Shown: positions 1 through 9,038, numbered from the stretch's first letter. The stretch is DNA of 64,000 bases from Planctellipticum variicoloris (GCF_030622045.1 NZ_CP130886.1:4105557-4169556), one strand, 5' to 3'. Translations and numbers: made by a program. The notes: a model not told the origin generated them from the letters alone.

Positions 1-81
1 CCGCCCCCCGCGACTCTGCGCCCGCGGCTGGAGATTGCGGAGAGCGCACTGTCCGGCATGGAGATGACGCCGGAATCGTGA
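1..81 (+). CDS. C-terminal end of an unknown protein (partial)
   Basis: The frame starting at base 1 stays open for 26 codons and ends at TGA (79-81). Codons are rich in G/C at the third position, like the genes around it. The visible tail (PPPATLRPRLEIAESALSGM and six more residues) has no recognisable motif. The start lies outside the window, so this may be the end of a gene or chance. Confidence 0.4.
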   Translation, partial: PPPATLRPRLEIAESALSGMEMTPES

Positions 82-205
82 GCGATTCGGAAGTCCGGTG
101 TGCCACGGCTGTGTCAGCCGTGCGAAGGTTGGAAGCAGCGTCCGCGGTTGCACGGCCTGGACGGCCGTGGCTCGCGAAATTCTTGCGTTTTGCAGCGAAT
201 CCGTC

Positions 206-228
206 GGCCGGGCGCGCCCGGCCCTACG
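206..228. repeat. Extragenic palindromic repeat, family A
   Basis: Palindrome GGCCGGGCGCGCCCGGCC followed by CTACG in the gap before the Mrp gene. The same core occurs at 31345-31366 (reverse orientation) and 36273-36295. A variant with a GGCCGGCACAGCCGGCC core and the same CTAC tail is at 3533-3554 and 36300-36320. All copies are outside genes, which is the pattern of REP-like elements. Confidence 0.7.
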
Positions 229-322
229 GCGTCACGTCACCCCCGCTCGTTGCGACGCCGGGGGGTGGGTGCTAAAACTCCCTGTCCTGCCGAAACCTCC
301 TCCGTTTGTCGCAAGTGGTGCC

Positions 323-1393
323 ATGCCGACCGATTCGCAGCTTCAAAGTGCTCTCCAGCAGGTCATCGAGCCCAACCTCGGGCGTTCGCTCGGTGAACTG
401 AAAATGCTTGCCGGCGTCCGTCAGGACGGGGGTATCGCACACGTCACCATCGATCTGCCCACTCCGGCGTTTCCCGGTCGGGACAGGATCGCCGCCGCCG
501 TCGAACAGGCCATCCGCGGTCAGTTTCCCGACGTTTCCGGCGTCGACGTGCAGTTCACGGCGAGCGTCCGCGGCAAGAATACGGGGGGCTCGATCGGCCT
601 GCGCTGCAAGAACGTCGTCGCCGTCGGCAGCGGCAAGGGGGGCGTCGGCAAGAGCACGGTGGCTGCCTCGCTGGCCTTCGGCCTGAAGGAACTGGGCTGC
701 AAGGTCGGGCTGATGGACGCCGACGTCTACGGCCCAAGCATTCCGCACATGACAGGCGTCGACCGCGAACAGCCGATGGCCACGAAGATTCAGAAGCCCG
801 ACGGCTCGACCGCCGACCGGATCATTCCGATCGAAGTCGACGGCCTGAAGGTCATGTCGATGGGTTTCTTCCTGAAGCCCGACCAGGCGGTGATCTGGCG
901 CGGTCCCCTGCTCCACAGGGCGATTACGCAGTTCCTCGCTGACACCGAATGGGGCGAACTGGACTATCTGATCATCGACCTGCCCCCCGGCACGGGCGAC
1001 GTCTCGCTGACGCTGTCGCAACTCCTGGGACTCGCCGGGGCGATCGTCGTCTGCACGCCGCAGAAAGTCGCCCTGCTCGACGCCGTCAAAGCCGTCAGCA
1101 TGTACAACCAGGTGAAGATCCCTCTGCTCGGGATCGTGGAAAACATGACCGGCGAGATCTTCGGCCGCGGCGGTGCGAAGGCTAAGGCGGAAGAACTGGG
1201 CATTCCGTTCCTGGGAGAGATTCCGATCGACGCCTCGGTGCGAATTCAGGCGGACGCCGGGCAGATCGGCAGCCTGTTCGCGGCCGACTCCCCCGTCCGC
1301 CCGCAACTGCTCCACATCTGCGAGCAGGCAGCCCTGGAGATCGCCCGCCAGTTCGTGGAAGCCCCGGCCCTGCCATCGCTGGAGATTCTGTAG
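323..1393 (+). CDS. mrp: Mrp/NBP35-family P-loop ATPase (Fe-S cluster carrier type)
   Basis: 356-residue protein of the Mrp/ApbC family, which carries and transfers iron-sulfur clusters in the cytoplasm. Residues 1-80 match the N-terminal MIP18/DUF59-type domain. A deviant Walker A (GKGGVGKS) is at 104-111, followed by MDADVYGPS and the IIDLPPGTGD segment near 217-226. The reading frame is open from 98, but the ATG at 323 begins the family-typical MPTDSQLQSALQQV, and the upstream part is low-complexity Arg/Ala sequence spanning a palindromic repeat. Unusually, the VENM segment at 272-284 runs straight into GEIFGRGG, without the CPxC cluster-binding motif that usually sits there. It is followed by a terminator-like hairpin. 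Confidence 0.92.
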   Translation: MPTDSQLQSALQQVIEPNLGRSLGELKMLAGVRQDGGIAHVTIDLPTPAFPGRDRIAAAVEQAIRGQFPDVSGVDVQFTASVRGKNTGGSIGLRCKNVVAVGSGKGGVGKSTVAASLAFGLKELGCKVGLMDADVYGPSIPHMTGVDREQPMATKIQKPDGSTADRIIPIEVDGLKVMSMGFFLKPDQAVIWRGPLLHRAITQFLADTEWGELDYLIIDLPPGTGDVSLTLSQLLGLAGAIVVCTPQKVALLDAVKAVSMYNQVKIPLLGIVENMTGEIFGRGGAKAKAEELGIPFLGEIPIDASVRIQADAGQIGSLFAADSPVRPQLLHICEQAALEIARQFVEAPALPSLEIL

Positions 1394-1419
1394 GGGGCAT
1401 TGGTCAGTCCAAACTCTCA

Positions 1420-1461
1420 ACAGGCCCGCTGGGTGGATTGCCGCCCGCCGGGCCTGTTTTC
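1420..1461 (+). terminator. Rho-independent-type terminator after mrp
   Basis: ACAGGCCCG (1420-1428) and CGGGCCTGT (1449-1457) form a perfect 9-base-pair stem, followed by a TTTT run (1457-1460). It starts 27 bases after the mrp stop codon. Confidence 0.65.
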
Positions 1462-1885
1462 GTTGATGGTTGATGGTCGATCGTTGATGGCCCCGAAGTC
1501 CGCAGAATGTCAGCATCCGTTCTGACGATCGACGATCGACGGCTTCCCTCCCCCGCCCGTCCCGCCACCGCGACTTTCCAACCCCCCAGCTTGAGAGGAT
1601 TTCAGGGGAGGCGCTCAAAAACAGTCCAAAGGGCGTTCAGAGCATCAACTGCGTATTTCTGTCGCTTTGCGAAATTTATGCAGCCAGGAAACATGGCGTT
1701 AAACACGACGCAGTTCACCCAGCCTCTTGTCAAAACGGGGAAGGAACGGGCTCTCGGCAGTTCGCCGCAAGACCTTTCGTTGACACACTTTTCCCCCCTA
1801 CATACACTCCAGCCGCCCCGCTCGCCGGCCTGCGAAGGCAGGTGAACTGGGTGGTTCGACGGTTCTGGGAATCTGTTCCACACGG
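1461..1885. repeat. Gene-free gap with GTTGATGG-type degenerate repeats
   Basis: Bases 1461-1490 are a quasi-tandem run of GTTGATGG and GATCGTTGATGG units, and 1523-1540 runs GACGATCGACGATCGAC. The same vocabulary recurs at 16741-16843. The rest, to 1885, has no convincing gene on either strand and probably holds the promoter of the amidase gene, with no clear motif. Confidence 0.55.
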
Positions 1886-2671
1886 ATGTGGTGGATGAGG
1901 CCAAGGCGCACACGGACGTGGTTCGACGCGACGCAGTCCGTTCTCTGGAGCGGGCTGGTGTTCGTCGTCGGATGCTACCAGCCCACGGTGGTGCCGCCGC
2001 TGGCCTCGATCCCCAGACCCGTCGCACCGCCAGTGGTTGCCGCGCCGGCCATGCCGCCTCAGCTTCCCGAGTTGACGCTTCCCAAGATCCCGCTGAATCC
2101 GACGCCGACCGGCAACCCCTGGGCGCCAAAGACCAAGCCTCGAGACTGGAAGTATGTGGTGCTGCATCACACCGCCGCCGAGGAGGGCAGCGTCGAGAGC
2201 ATTCACGAGATTCACCTGAAGAATAAAGACAAAAGTGGCAACCCCTGGCTGGGCATCGGCTACCACTTCGTGATCGGCAACGGCAAAGGGATGGGCGACG
2301 GTGAGATTGAGCCGACGTTCCGCTGGAGAGAACAGCTCCAGGGAGCTCACGCGGGTGTCGGCGAATACAACCAGCAGGGGATCGGCATCGTGCTGATCGG
2401 CAACTTCGAAAAAACGGCGCCGACGACGGCCCAGTTGACTGCGGTCAAACGGCTCGTCGGCGTCATGAAACAGTCCTACAGCATCGACAACGACCACGTG
2501 GTCGGACATGGGGACGTGAAGGCCACGGAATGCCCGGGCCGGAAGTTTCCGCTGAACGACGTACGGATCAGCGTGGCGGTTCAGGATGAGCCGTCGTTCC
2601 CCTCGCTCGCGAGGGGAATCACGGATTCCCCGCTCACTTTGAATCGCCTGAATAGAGGGCCTTTGCAATGA
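1886..2671 (+). CDS. N-acetylmuramoyl-L-alanine amidase (amidase_2/PGRP type), lipoprotein
   Basis: 261 residues. The N-terminus has basic residues, a hydrophobic stretch and a lipobox-like VVGC ending at Cys30, then a Pro-rich linker (31-80). This suggests a membrane-anchored periplasmic protein. The catalytic domain shows the zinc-site features of the amidase_2 family: VVLHHTA (His94/95), GAHAG, and GHGDV followed by TECPG. Such enzymes cleave the bond between muramic acid and L-Ala in peptidoglycan. The stop overlaps the next gene's start (ATGA), so the two are probably translated together. Homologous extracellular amidases in planctomycetes support a cell-wall recycling or remodelling role, but the substrate is inferred. 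Confidence 0.85.
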   Translation: MWWMRPRRTRTWFDATQSVLWSGLVFVVGCYQPTVVPPLASIPRPVAPPVVAAPAMPPQLPELTLPKIPLNPTPTGNPWAPKTKPRDWKYVVLHHTAAEEGSVESIHEIHLKNKDKSGNPWLGIGYHFVIGNGKGMGDGEIEPTFRWREQLQGAHAGVGEYNQQGIGIVLIGNFEKTAPTTAQLTAVKRLVGVMKQSYSIDNDHVVGHGDVKATECPGRKFPLNDVRISVAVQDEPSFPSLARGITDSPLTLNRLNRGPLQ

Positions 2672-3459
2672 GCCAGCGTTTCCCGAACGAATATCGCCCG
2701 GAAGATTCGACGAATCAGACCTTCTCCTGGAAGCGTCCCGGCGACGACGGCGAATTCTGCTACTTCGACGGCCCGGACACCCGCTTCGAAGAAGCCGAAG
2801 AACTGGTCACGTTCGTGACCCCGGTCTGCGAAACCGAGCATTCGGTGGCCCTCCCGGACGGCTACGTGCCGGGTTACGCCTACCCCCTCGTCCTCTGGCT
2901 GCATCAGGCCGGCGAAGACGAGAACGAAATCGACTTCATCCTGCCGCAGATCAGCGAACGGAACTATCTGGGAGCCGGAGTCCGCGGCAACGTGACGCTC
3001 CCCCGCGGCTACGACTGGTCGACCTCCGGCGATGGCCTGGCCGACATTCAACAGCGGCTGGCGGAAGTCCTCGCAGGAATGCAGGGGACCTACAATGTTC
3101 ACCCGGACCGGATCTTCCTGGCCGGGTTCGGCCAGGCGGGCAGCGTTGCACTGGAGCTCCTGCTCTCCCGCCCCGACCTCTACAAGGGGGCCGCGGCGAT
3201 CTGCAGTTCCTATCCGAAGCTGGCTCATCCCCTGATGAAATTCCGGCTGCTGCATGGCCGGCAGGTGCTGCTGGCCGCCGCCAACGATAGCCCCCAGGGA
3301 CTCGTCGCGGAAACCGTCGCCCAGGGCCGGATTCTCTACACGGCCGGCATGCAGGTCGCCAGCCGGGTCTATCAGTCGTCCGCGGGCCTGACCGAGAGAA
3401 TGCTCCGCGACCTCGACCACTGGATCATGTCGGGCATCTCGACCGCAATCCGAGCGTAA
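2668..3459 (+). CDS. Alpha/beta-hydrolase-like protein lacking the nucleophile serine
   Basis: 263 residues, starting inside the stop of the amidase gene (ATGA overlap). The core resembles the phospholipase/carboxylesterase family: a [11 protein letters not shown] strand-loop at 72-82, a DPE-like [11 protein letters not shown] segment, and a late DLDHW. The nucleophile elbow, normally GFSQGG, reads GFGQAG (153-158), so Gly155 replaces the catalytic Ser. No signal peptide is obvious. It may be a non-catalytic pseudo-hydrolase or may use another residue. Translational coupling suggests it works with the amidase product, but no role can be assigned. Confidence 0.75.
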   Translation: MSQRFPNEYRPEDSTNQTFSWKRPGDDGEFCYFDGPDTRFEEAEELVTFVTPVCETEHSVALPDGYVPGYAYPLVLWLHQAGEDENEIDFILPQISERNYLGAGVRGNVTLPRGYDWSTSGDGLADIQQRLAEVLAGMQGTYNVHPDRIFLAGFGQAGSVALELLLSRPDLYKGAAAICSSYPKLAHPLMKFRLLHGRQVLLAAANDSPQGLVAETVAQGRILYTAGMQVASRVYQSSAGLTERMLRDLDHWIMSGISTAIRA

Positions 3460-3472
3460 AAGAACATGTGGG

Positions 3473-3554
3473 GCTGATCGCGAATCGCTGATCGTGAATC
3501 GCCTGAGAGGATTGAAGCAACGCCCGACTGGCGGCCGGCACAGCCGGCCCTACG
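3473..3554. repeat. Convergent gap: GCTGATCGCGAATCGC repeat plus palindromic repeat
   Basis: Bases 3473-3501 contain GCTGATCGCGAATCGCTGAT, a unit also present near 30143. Bases 3533-3554 are GGCCGGCACAGCCGGCC plus CTACG (family A variant). The elements fill the gap between two convergent genes and overlap the 3' end of the minus-strand gene that stops at 3550. Confidence 0.6.
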
Positions 3555-4458
3555 CGACTTTGCAACGGTTGTTTGCTTCCAGTTCGGCGTGGATCAGGCA
3601 GCCGCGGGCGACGGCTGCTGCAGGAGTTCGCGGACTCAGGACGTGTTCCAGACGCTGCCGCCAGCCGGTTTCCTCCCAGGCCTCGCGGATCAGTTCCGCC
3701 AGTTCCGGTTCGGTCTCAATCCCGGCACAGGCCAGCGTGACTGGCCCCGGCAGGGCGCAGGTCAACGTCCCTTCGACCTCGCGGCGGAGGGCATCGAAAG
3801 CATCGACGAGCTGATCACGGAAGGCTTCGGTCGGCGGCCGCTGACCATCAGCCATGTCGAATCGGGCAGCGTGCCGCACGGAGGCGGCCGCGATTTCTTT
3901 TCCGCAGACAACAATGCTGGCCTGGGTCGCTTCGTCGTCGATGACGACGCCCATGCCCGTCAGCCGGTGTGGCCCCAGTTCGGCCAGAACCAGCGCCAGC
4001 CCCGCATTCACAAATCGCGGCTCCCAGCCCCGCAGCAGCACTAAGTGCGATAAGTGTTCCAGGTTGGCGTCCGTCTCCAGCGACTCCCTCGGGAGCGCAC
4101 AGGGAATTGACAGGCAGCACAGGTCGCCGCGCTGCGGAGCCTCGGGAACGACCGCTTCAATCGCCAGCGCCAGCAACTGCCGCGACACCGGATCCCCCAC
4201 CGGCACGCGACCATACGGCAGCAGCTTCTGCGGCGAGGAGAGCGCGATGCCGGCCCAGGCATCGAACCACTGGCCGATCACCAGCAGCCCCTCGCGGCAG
4301 ATCTGATACCGCACCGACGACTCCTGCAGCCGCTGTCGCACGGCGGGCGTATCCTGCAGGACGCAGAATCGCGGCGAGCACGACCGGAGGACCAGCGCCT
4401 CGTGTTCCGAGCGGATCGAGCGAAACGCCTCGGCCGCGAGCTGGACTCCAAGACTCAT
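3550..4458 (-). CDS. Unknown conserved-type protein, possibly with an actin/Hsp70-like fold
   Basis: 302 residues, overlapping the stop of the upstream SLBB-type gene by four bases (ATGA), so the two are a coupled operon. No catalytic motif is recognised. The segment around 150-190 (VNAGLALVLAELGPHRLTGM, then VVIDDEATQASIVVCGKEIA) has the alternating Gly/Asp strand pattern seen in actin/Hsp70-like ATPase folds (FtsA, PilM, MreB). A late TLACAGIETEPELAELI could be the second phosphate-binding region. This fold suggestion is weak inference. No signal peptide or membrane segment is seen, so a cytoplasmic location is likely. Confidence 0.7.
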   Translation of the reverse strand: MSLGVQLAAEAFRSIRSEHEALVLRSCSPRFCVLQDTPAVRQRLQESSVRYQICREGLLVIGQWFDAWAGIALSSPQKLLPYGRVPVGDPVSRQLLALAIEAVVPEAPQRGDLCCLSIPCALPRESLETDANLEHLSHLVLLRGWEPRFVNAGLALVLAELGPHRLTGMGVVIDDEATQASIVVCGKEIAAASVRHAARFDMADGQRPPTEAFRDQLVDAFDALRREVEGTLTCALPGPVTLACAGIETEPELAELIREAWEETGWRQRLEHVLSPRTPAAAVARGCLIHAELEANNRCKVA

Positions 4459-6071
4459 CGCCCACCTCCCTGAAGTTGCTGCAGCGCCCGATCAAACGGC
4501 GTCCGGAGATCCGTCGCCTGCTTCAGCCGTTCGAGAATCAACGCCCGCGCGACGACCGCATTGTCTTCCGCAGACGGCTCCACGTCGCGAGGCTTCGCAG
4601 CCGGCCGCGCCGCCTCCTCCAGGAACTGCTCCACCCGACCGGCTCGGCGTTCCCTCCGCATGCGCCCGCCGAAAACGTGCGGCCGCGGAATCGGCGCATG
4701 CTCGGTATGTCGATGGACCACGGCCGCCGCACTCAGCCAGCCATCCAACCGCAATTCTGTCGGCAGATCGATCGGTTCCTCGCGGATCGGAACCGCATCG
4801 TCCAGCAACTGCTGCAGTCGCGTCGCCAGCTCATCGCGTTCGGGCACGACAGGAGGAACCGCAGCCGCAACGGCAACGGCAACGACCGACGGAAGAACTT
4901 CCTGCGCCGGCACGATGGTCGATGCTGCGGCTTCAGTCGGTTGGAGAGAGTCTTCGCGGGCCGGCTCGAACTCATCGACAATCCGACCGCCCCCAACCGC
5001 CTGGCGGACCGCCAGCGCCATGCCGACCAGCCCGACCACTGCCCCGAGAATGCCGAACAGGTGCCAGACGCTGATAGAAGAGGCCGCCTCTTCCGGAGCA
5101 TCCAGCTCCTCTTCGCCAAACGCATCCGCCAGGTCTTCCATCGGATCGAGCGCCAGCGGCTGACCGGTCGGCGGGACCGGCGAACGCGGTGCGGGCACCG
5201 GAGCCGGTGGAAACTCGCGGAGCGCCTCGGACTCTCCCGGCGTTTTCAAATCGGCCGAAACGACCTCCGCCGGAGCGGGTATCGCGGCCGGCAGGGGAGC
5301 CGGCAACGGCGGGAGTTCGGATTCAACAACCGCCAGTCCCGGAGCCGCCTCACATGGCTCTGCAGTTGCCGTCGAAGACGCCCGGGCCTTCTGACTCCGA
5401 TCGTACTCGAACGCCGCAGCCAGTCCCGGCGGCGCCTTCCGCCCCGCGAACAGGCCTGGTTCAAAGACAACAACGGCGCCGTTCTCCAGCGTCAACGGCT
5501 CGACCGGCCCCTGCCCCGGGTCCCACCGCATTTTACGGTGGTCGTCGATGACGTGAACCTGACGGGCCGCCTCGGTCGGCAACCCGAGCTGATGGATCAG
5601 CAACGTCGTTTCCGCCAGCTTTAGAGTGGGAATCTCCTGGACAACCGGCCGGTTCAGAATGCCGACCAGCGCCACGTGAATGCCGCGGGAGTTGCGCCCC
5701 ACCGGCAGACGCGGATCCCGCTCGACCTGATAGACGTCGCCATCCCGGATTTCATCCCGTCCATCGGGTCGGAAGGGAAACAGCTCCGATGGCTTGCCGC
5801 ACCGGATCGGCCGGATCAACGTCGACGCAGCCGGCGTGAAACCCTGCGCTCGCGTCACGAGCTGCTGCAGCGTGAGCGACTGGCCAACGATCCGGTAAAC
5901 GCCAGGACGGTGGATCTCTCCCACAATGGCGATATGCATTTCCGCCGGGACATTCGTGGCCACCGGCGGCGGAGCAACCGGCGGCTTCGGCGTCGCCGCG
6001 AAAGCCATTCCCCCCAGCGTGCAGAGAGCCAGACCGAGCAGCCACCCCGGCGCGATCCGCTGGCGCAACAT
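4455..6071 (-). CDS. Exported SLBB-type protein with a transmembrane segment
   Basis: 538 residues from the ATG at 6071, chosen because a strong GGGGGGAG ribosome-binding site lies seven bases upstream. The longer open frame adds only basic residues. An N-terminal signal peptide ends near GGMAFA. The segment MHIAIVGEIHRPGVYRI resembles the SLBB (soluble-ligand-binding) domain of polysaccharide-export proteins, and a second similar unit begins IHVALVGILNRPVV. A Pro/Ala-rich linker follows, then a membrane helix (VWHLFGILGAVVGLVGMALA) and a cytoplasmic Arg-rich tail. The arrangement suggests an envelope protein linking an outside SLBB region to the cytoplasm, where its coupled partner (3550-4458) could bind. 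Confidence 0.75.
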   Translation of the reverse strand: MLRQRIAPGWLLGLALCTLGGMAFAATPKPPVAPPPVATNVPAEMHIAIVGEIHRPGVYRIVGQSLTLQQLVTRAQGFTPAASTLIRPIRCGKPSELFPFRPDGRDEIRDGDVYQVERDPRLPVGRNSRGIHVALVGILNRPVVQEIPTLKLAETTLLIHQLGLPTEAARQVHVIDDHRKMRWDPGQGPVEPLTLENGAVVVFEPGLFAGRKAPPGLAAAFEYDRSQKARASSTATAEPCEAAPGLAVVESELPPLPAPLPAAIPAPAEVVSADLKTPGESEALREFPPAPVPAPRSPVPPTGQPLALDPMEDLADAFGEEELDAPEEAASSISVWHLFGILGAVVGLVGMALAVRQAVGGGRIVDEFEPAREDSLQPTEAAASTIVPAQEVLPSVVAVAVAAAVPPVVPERDELATRLQQLLDDAVPIREEPIDLPTELRLDGWLSAAAVVHRHTEHAPIPRPHVFGGRMRRERRAGRVEQFLEEAARPAAKPRDVEPSAEDNAVVARALILERLKQATDLRTPFDRALQQLQGGGR

Positions 6072-6381
6072 GATCGAACTCCCCCCTGAACATAATGCCC
6101 GCAACCTCGCCGGTCTGATCGGCGTCTTCGGGAGAATCGTCACAAGCGGCCGGGCCGGCTCATTGAAAACGGCGATTCCCGCGTCGCCCCGGCGGGATCA
6201 GGCGACGCAACCGTCAAAGTCTCACACGGCTGCCCCGGCCAGTTCGGCGGGCAATTGCTGGCGACTCCGGTCTGAAGCCTTATCCTCCGGCGGCGAAATG
6301 GTTTAGAATTCGTTCTGTCGCCTGCGAGACGTTTCTCTCACTCCCGGCGGTGCAAATCCGACTTCCCGAGCGAGCAGCAGG

Positions 6382-7062
6382 ATGGCCAGCCTGACGGTGG
6401 AAAACTATCTGAAGGCGGCCCTGCAGATCGCCATGCGCGATGAGGTCGAGTGGATCTCGACCGGCCAGCTCGCCACAGCCCTGCAGGTCTCCCCCGGCAC
6501 CGTCACCAGCATGCTGAAGACGCTGGCCGATTCCGGACTCGCCGAATACCGCCCCTACGAGGGAGCCCGCCTCACCCGCGAAGGTCAGTCGCTGGCGCTC
6601 CGCATGCTCCGCCGGCACCGGCTGCTGGAACTGTTCCTCGTCAAGACGCTGGATCTCTCCTGGGACCAGGTTCACGAGGAAGCAGAGAACATGGAGCACG
6701 CGGTCAGCGACATGCTGATCGACCGCATCGACGAATTCCTGGGCCACCCCGCCGCCGACCCGCACGGCGATCCCATCCCGGCCGCCGACGGCGAAATGCG
6801 GACGGATGGCAGCGAATGCGTCCCGCTGTCGTCGGTCGAGCCAGGGGCCGAAATCTGCGTGGCCCGGGTGACGAATCAGGACCCGGAGTTTCTGCGGTTT
6901 CTAGCCGACTCAGGCCTGACGATCGGGGCCACGGGACAGGTGGCGCAGAACTCGGCGGAGGCGGGGATCGTGTCGACCGAATTCGCCGGCCGGACGATTG
7001 CGCTGGGCCACCCGGCGGCGCGGCAGGTGCTGGTGCGAGTGGGTGGGTTGGGGTTGCCGTAA
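6382..7062 (+). CDS. DtxR/MntR-family metal-dependent transcriptional regulator
   Basis: 226 residues. Residues 1-65 form the winged helix: SLTVENYLKAALQI, then ISTGQLATALQVSPGTVTSM (recognition helix) and LTREGQ. Residues 66-115 are the metal-binding dimerisation domain, with HRLLELFL and VHEEAENMEHAVSD supplying His/Glu ligands typical of the family. Residues 150-226 are a FeoA/SH3-like domain (VARVTNQDPEFLRFLADSGL). It should repress metal uptake genes when Fe or Mn is bound. No transporter gene is adjacent, so its targets lie elsewhere. Confidence 0.9.
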   Translation: MASLTVENYLKAALQIAMRDEVEWISTGQLATALQVSPGTVTSMLKTLADSGLAEYRPYEGARLTREGQSLALRMLRRHRLLELFLVKTLDLSWDQVHEEAENMEHAVSDMLIDRIDEFLGHPAADPHGDPIPAADGEMRTDGSECVPLSSVEPGAEICVARVTNQDPEFLRFLADSGLTIGATGQVAQNSAEAGIVSTEFAGRTIALGHPAARQVLVRVGGLGLP

Positions 7063-7205
7063 ATCCCGCGGCGAGAAGTTAGACGTCTTCGCATGCCCCT
7101 TCTGACGCAGAAAGATTGACAAGTCCATTCCACACCGCAAAGCTGCAGTAAGATTCTACGCATTTTTCCGGTCGAATACTTGTTCGCGGATCAGGCAATT
7201 AATCG

Positions 7206-8072
7206 ATGGCTAAACTCACCTTCATTGAACGCAAAAAGCTTGAAACGCTCCTTGAGATGGGCGGCGGATACGTCTTGGACTTTTCAAACCGCACGTTCCA
7301 CGAATTCGTTGCCGACAGCGTTGGCCTGGAAATCTACGATCAAAAATACCGGTACGGAAGCGGTTCGAAGGCAAATTGTCTTCGCGGCTTCATTGAGGTC
7401 GAGTCCGACGTAAACGTCTCAAAGCTGATTCGTGATCTTGTTGAGTACGCCGCCGAGGTTCGCCGCGACGCAGATCCGGAGTTAGTCGCCGCATGTAACG
7501 CCATTTCCGATCGGCTGAACCGAGCGACCAATTCGTCACCGAGCGGCAACCGCACTGCGCCGGCAGCAATGCCCGTTTCGAATGAGCAACGAATACGGAC
7601 ATTCATCTCGTATTCATGGGACAACGAGAGCCATAAAGACTGGACGCGTGGCTTCGCCGACGCACTCGTTACCAATGGTATTGAAACCATACTTGATCAA
7701 TACGATTTGCGTCCCGGAGAGGACCGCTTTCAATTCATGGAAGCTTCCGTGCGCGACGCCGATGCAGTGCTCTGCGTATGCACTCCTGCATACGTCCTCA
7801 AGGCTAACTCACGTTCAAGTGGAGTTGGTATTGAGACCAGCCTTTTGTCCCCCCAATTCTACGAACGAATGCGAACCGCAAAGCAGTTTATTCCAATCAT
7901 TCGTGAATCTGATGGTGCCTCGCATACTCCCGACTACCTGTCACCATTGATCTTCATCGACTTTCGCATTGACTCCGAGTTTGGAAGCCGAATGGAGGAG
8001 TTGCTGCGGCTACTACACGGACAACCTAAGCATCGAAAGCCAACTATTGGGCCGCGTCCCAATTTCATGTAA
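7206..8072 (+). CDS. SEFIR/TIR-domain protein with an AbiJ-like N-terminal domain
   Basis: 288 residues. The C-terminal domain (about 130-260) is SEFIR/TIR-like: RTFISYSWDNESHKDW, then LDQYDLRPGEDRFQFM, VLCVCTPAY and GVGIETSLLS with a candidate catalytic Glu210. TIR-type domains in bacteria often cleave NAD+ or make cyclic ADP-ribose signals during phage defence. Residues 14-80, with GYVLDFSNRTFHEFV at 21-35, resemble the N-terminal domains of AbiJ-type abortive-infection proteins. The gene is visibly poorer in GC, with more AT-ending codons than its neighbours, which suggests horizontal acquisition. It stands alone: no operon partner is seen. Defence function is inferred from the domains. 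Confidence 0.78.
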   Translation: MAKLTFIERKKLETLLEMGGGYVLDFSNRTFHEFVADSVGLEIYDQKYRYGSGSKANCLRGFIEVESDVNVSKLIRDLVEYAAEVRRDADPELVAACNAISDRLNRATNSSPSGNRTAPAAMPVSNEQRIRTFISYSWDNESHKDWTRGFADALVTNGIETILDQYDLRPGEDRFQFMEASVRDADAVLCVCTPAYVLKANSRSSGVGIETSLLSPQFYERMRTAKQFIPIIRESDGASHTPDYLSPLIFIDFRIDSEFGSRMEELLRLLHGQPKHRKPTIGPRPNFM

Positions 8073-8372
8073 AGAACCGCGATAAGAAGGGCAATCGGAG
8101 CGGCGGCGTTCAGGAATTGAATTCTCTCGAATGCCGGCCGGTGTTACCTTGGTCGTTAGGCGCCGGGCGCCTCTGCCGGACCGTCCGCGGGTCAGCAGTG
8201 CTCTTCGCAATCGATCGGGCAAGCCGGCGCGTTGAGATTCCATCAGCGACAATCTCCCCGACGGCCGCCGTTGGACTCTATCGATAGTCATGCGGCCTCG
8301 GATGACACTGCTGGCTTGATGCCGCGTCCGGGCCGCCCCAGCGGATTTTCACGGCGTCGGCAAGCCCGCCCC
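8073..8372. other. Convergent gap without a gene
   Basis: No credible reading frame on either strand. The only notable structure is a small palindrome, AGGCGCCGGGCGCCT (8158-8172). Confidence 0.5.
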
Positions 8373-9038
8373 TCACCGAATCCGCAGCGTCCGGCAAGCC
8401 TCTTCGTAGCTCGCTTCCAGATCGAGAGAAATGGCCCAGTCCGCTTTGAGCCAGACCGGGAGCGTCGGCAGATTCTCTCCGACAGCAAGCGGGTAGTACC
8501 AGTGATCCAGCAGACGCCGCGGCCCTTCGTACCGCGTCCGCAGCGTCGCCGCAGAGATGGGAGGCGGTTGGTCTCCCAGGGCCGGATCGGTGCCGCCGAG
8601 AAAGTTCATCAGCTCGGCGTACAGGTTGAACGGACTCGTCGTGGCTACGTCGACGATCGAGACGCAGATGTCGTGCTTGAGGATCGCGGCGACTTTGGAA
8701 ACGAACATTCCCCGCGTTTCCGGACGGTCCTTGTTGGAGGGGCTGACGATCTCGATCGCGGCGACAAGCCGGCGGTTGCGGCGGCTGTCGGAGATGCGGA
8801 CCTCGTAGACGTCCTGTCCGGGGAGTTGAGGTTCAAGCGTCAGCGTCGGGCGGAGAGGAGAGGTGGTCGCGTCAGCAACCTCCTGCAACGTTCCCAGATG
8901 GACTCCCGGGGCCGCGAACCAAGGTTCCGGCAACATCTCGTCCAATTGCCGGACGATCATCGCCGGCCAGCCGCCATGCAGCTCATCCCACGCATGGACG
9001 TTATCGACGGGCGAACGGAAGTGATCACGTAGCGGCAT
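8373..9038 (-). CDS. DUF4058-like protein
   Basis: 221 residues from the ATG at 9038, preceded by GGAGGG at a good distance. The open frame extends 20 codons further, but that part lacks family sequence. It resembles the DUF4058 family, abundant in planctomycetes and cyanobacteria. The central AIEIVSPSNKDRPETRGMF and ICVSIVDVATTSP segments look like the beta-strand core (E-x-V, then D) of PD-(D/E)xK nuclease-like folds such as Uma2. Whether it is catalytic is unknown. The family often occurs as many paralogues per genome. Confidence 0.72.
   Translation of the reverse strand: MPLRDHFRSPVDNVHAWDELHGGWPAMIVRQLDEMLPEPWFAAPGVHLGTLQEVADATTSPLRPTLTLEPQLPGQDVYEVRISDSRRNRRLVAAIEIVSPSNKDRPETRGMFVSKVAAILKHDICVSIVDVATTSPFNLYAELMNFLGGTDPALGDQPPPISAATLRTRYEGPRRLLDHWYYPLAVGENLPTLPVWLKADWAISLDLEASYEEACRTLRIR

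Noticed and set aside
1461-1540. Possible CRISPR array
   Set aside because: Units are short, degenerate and directly abutting, with no unique spacers and no cas genes nearby.
272-1618. Minus-strand 448-codon open frame opposite mrp
   Set aside because: It is the antisense shadow of a strongly supported gene, with Arg/Gly-rich composition and no family motifs.
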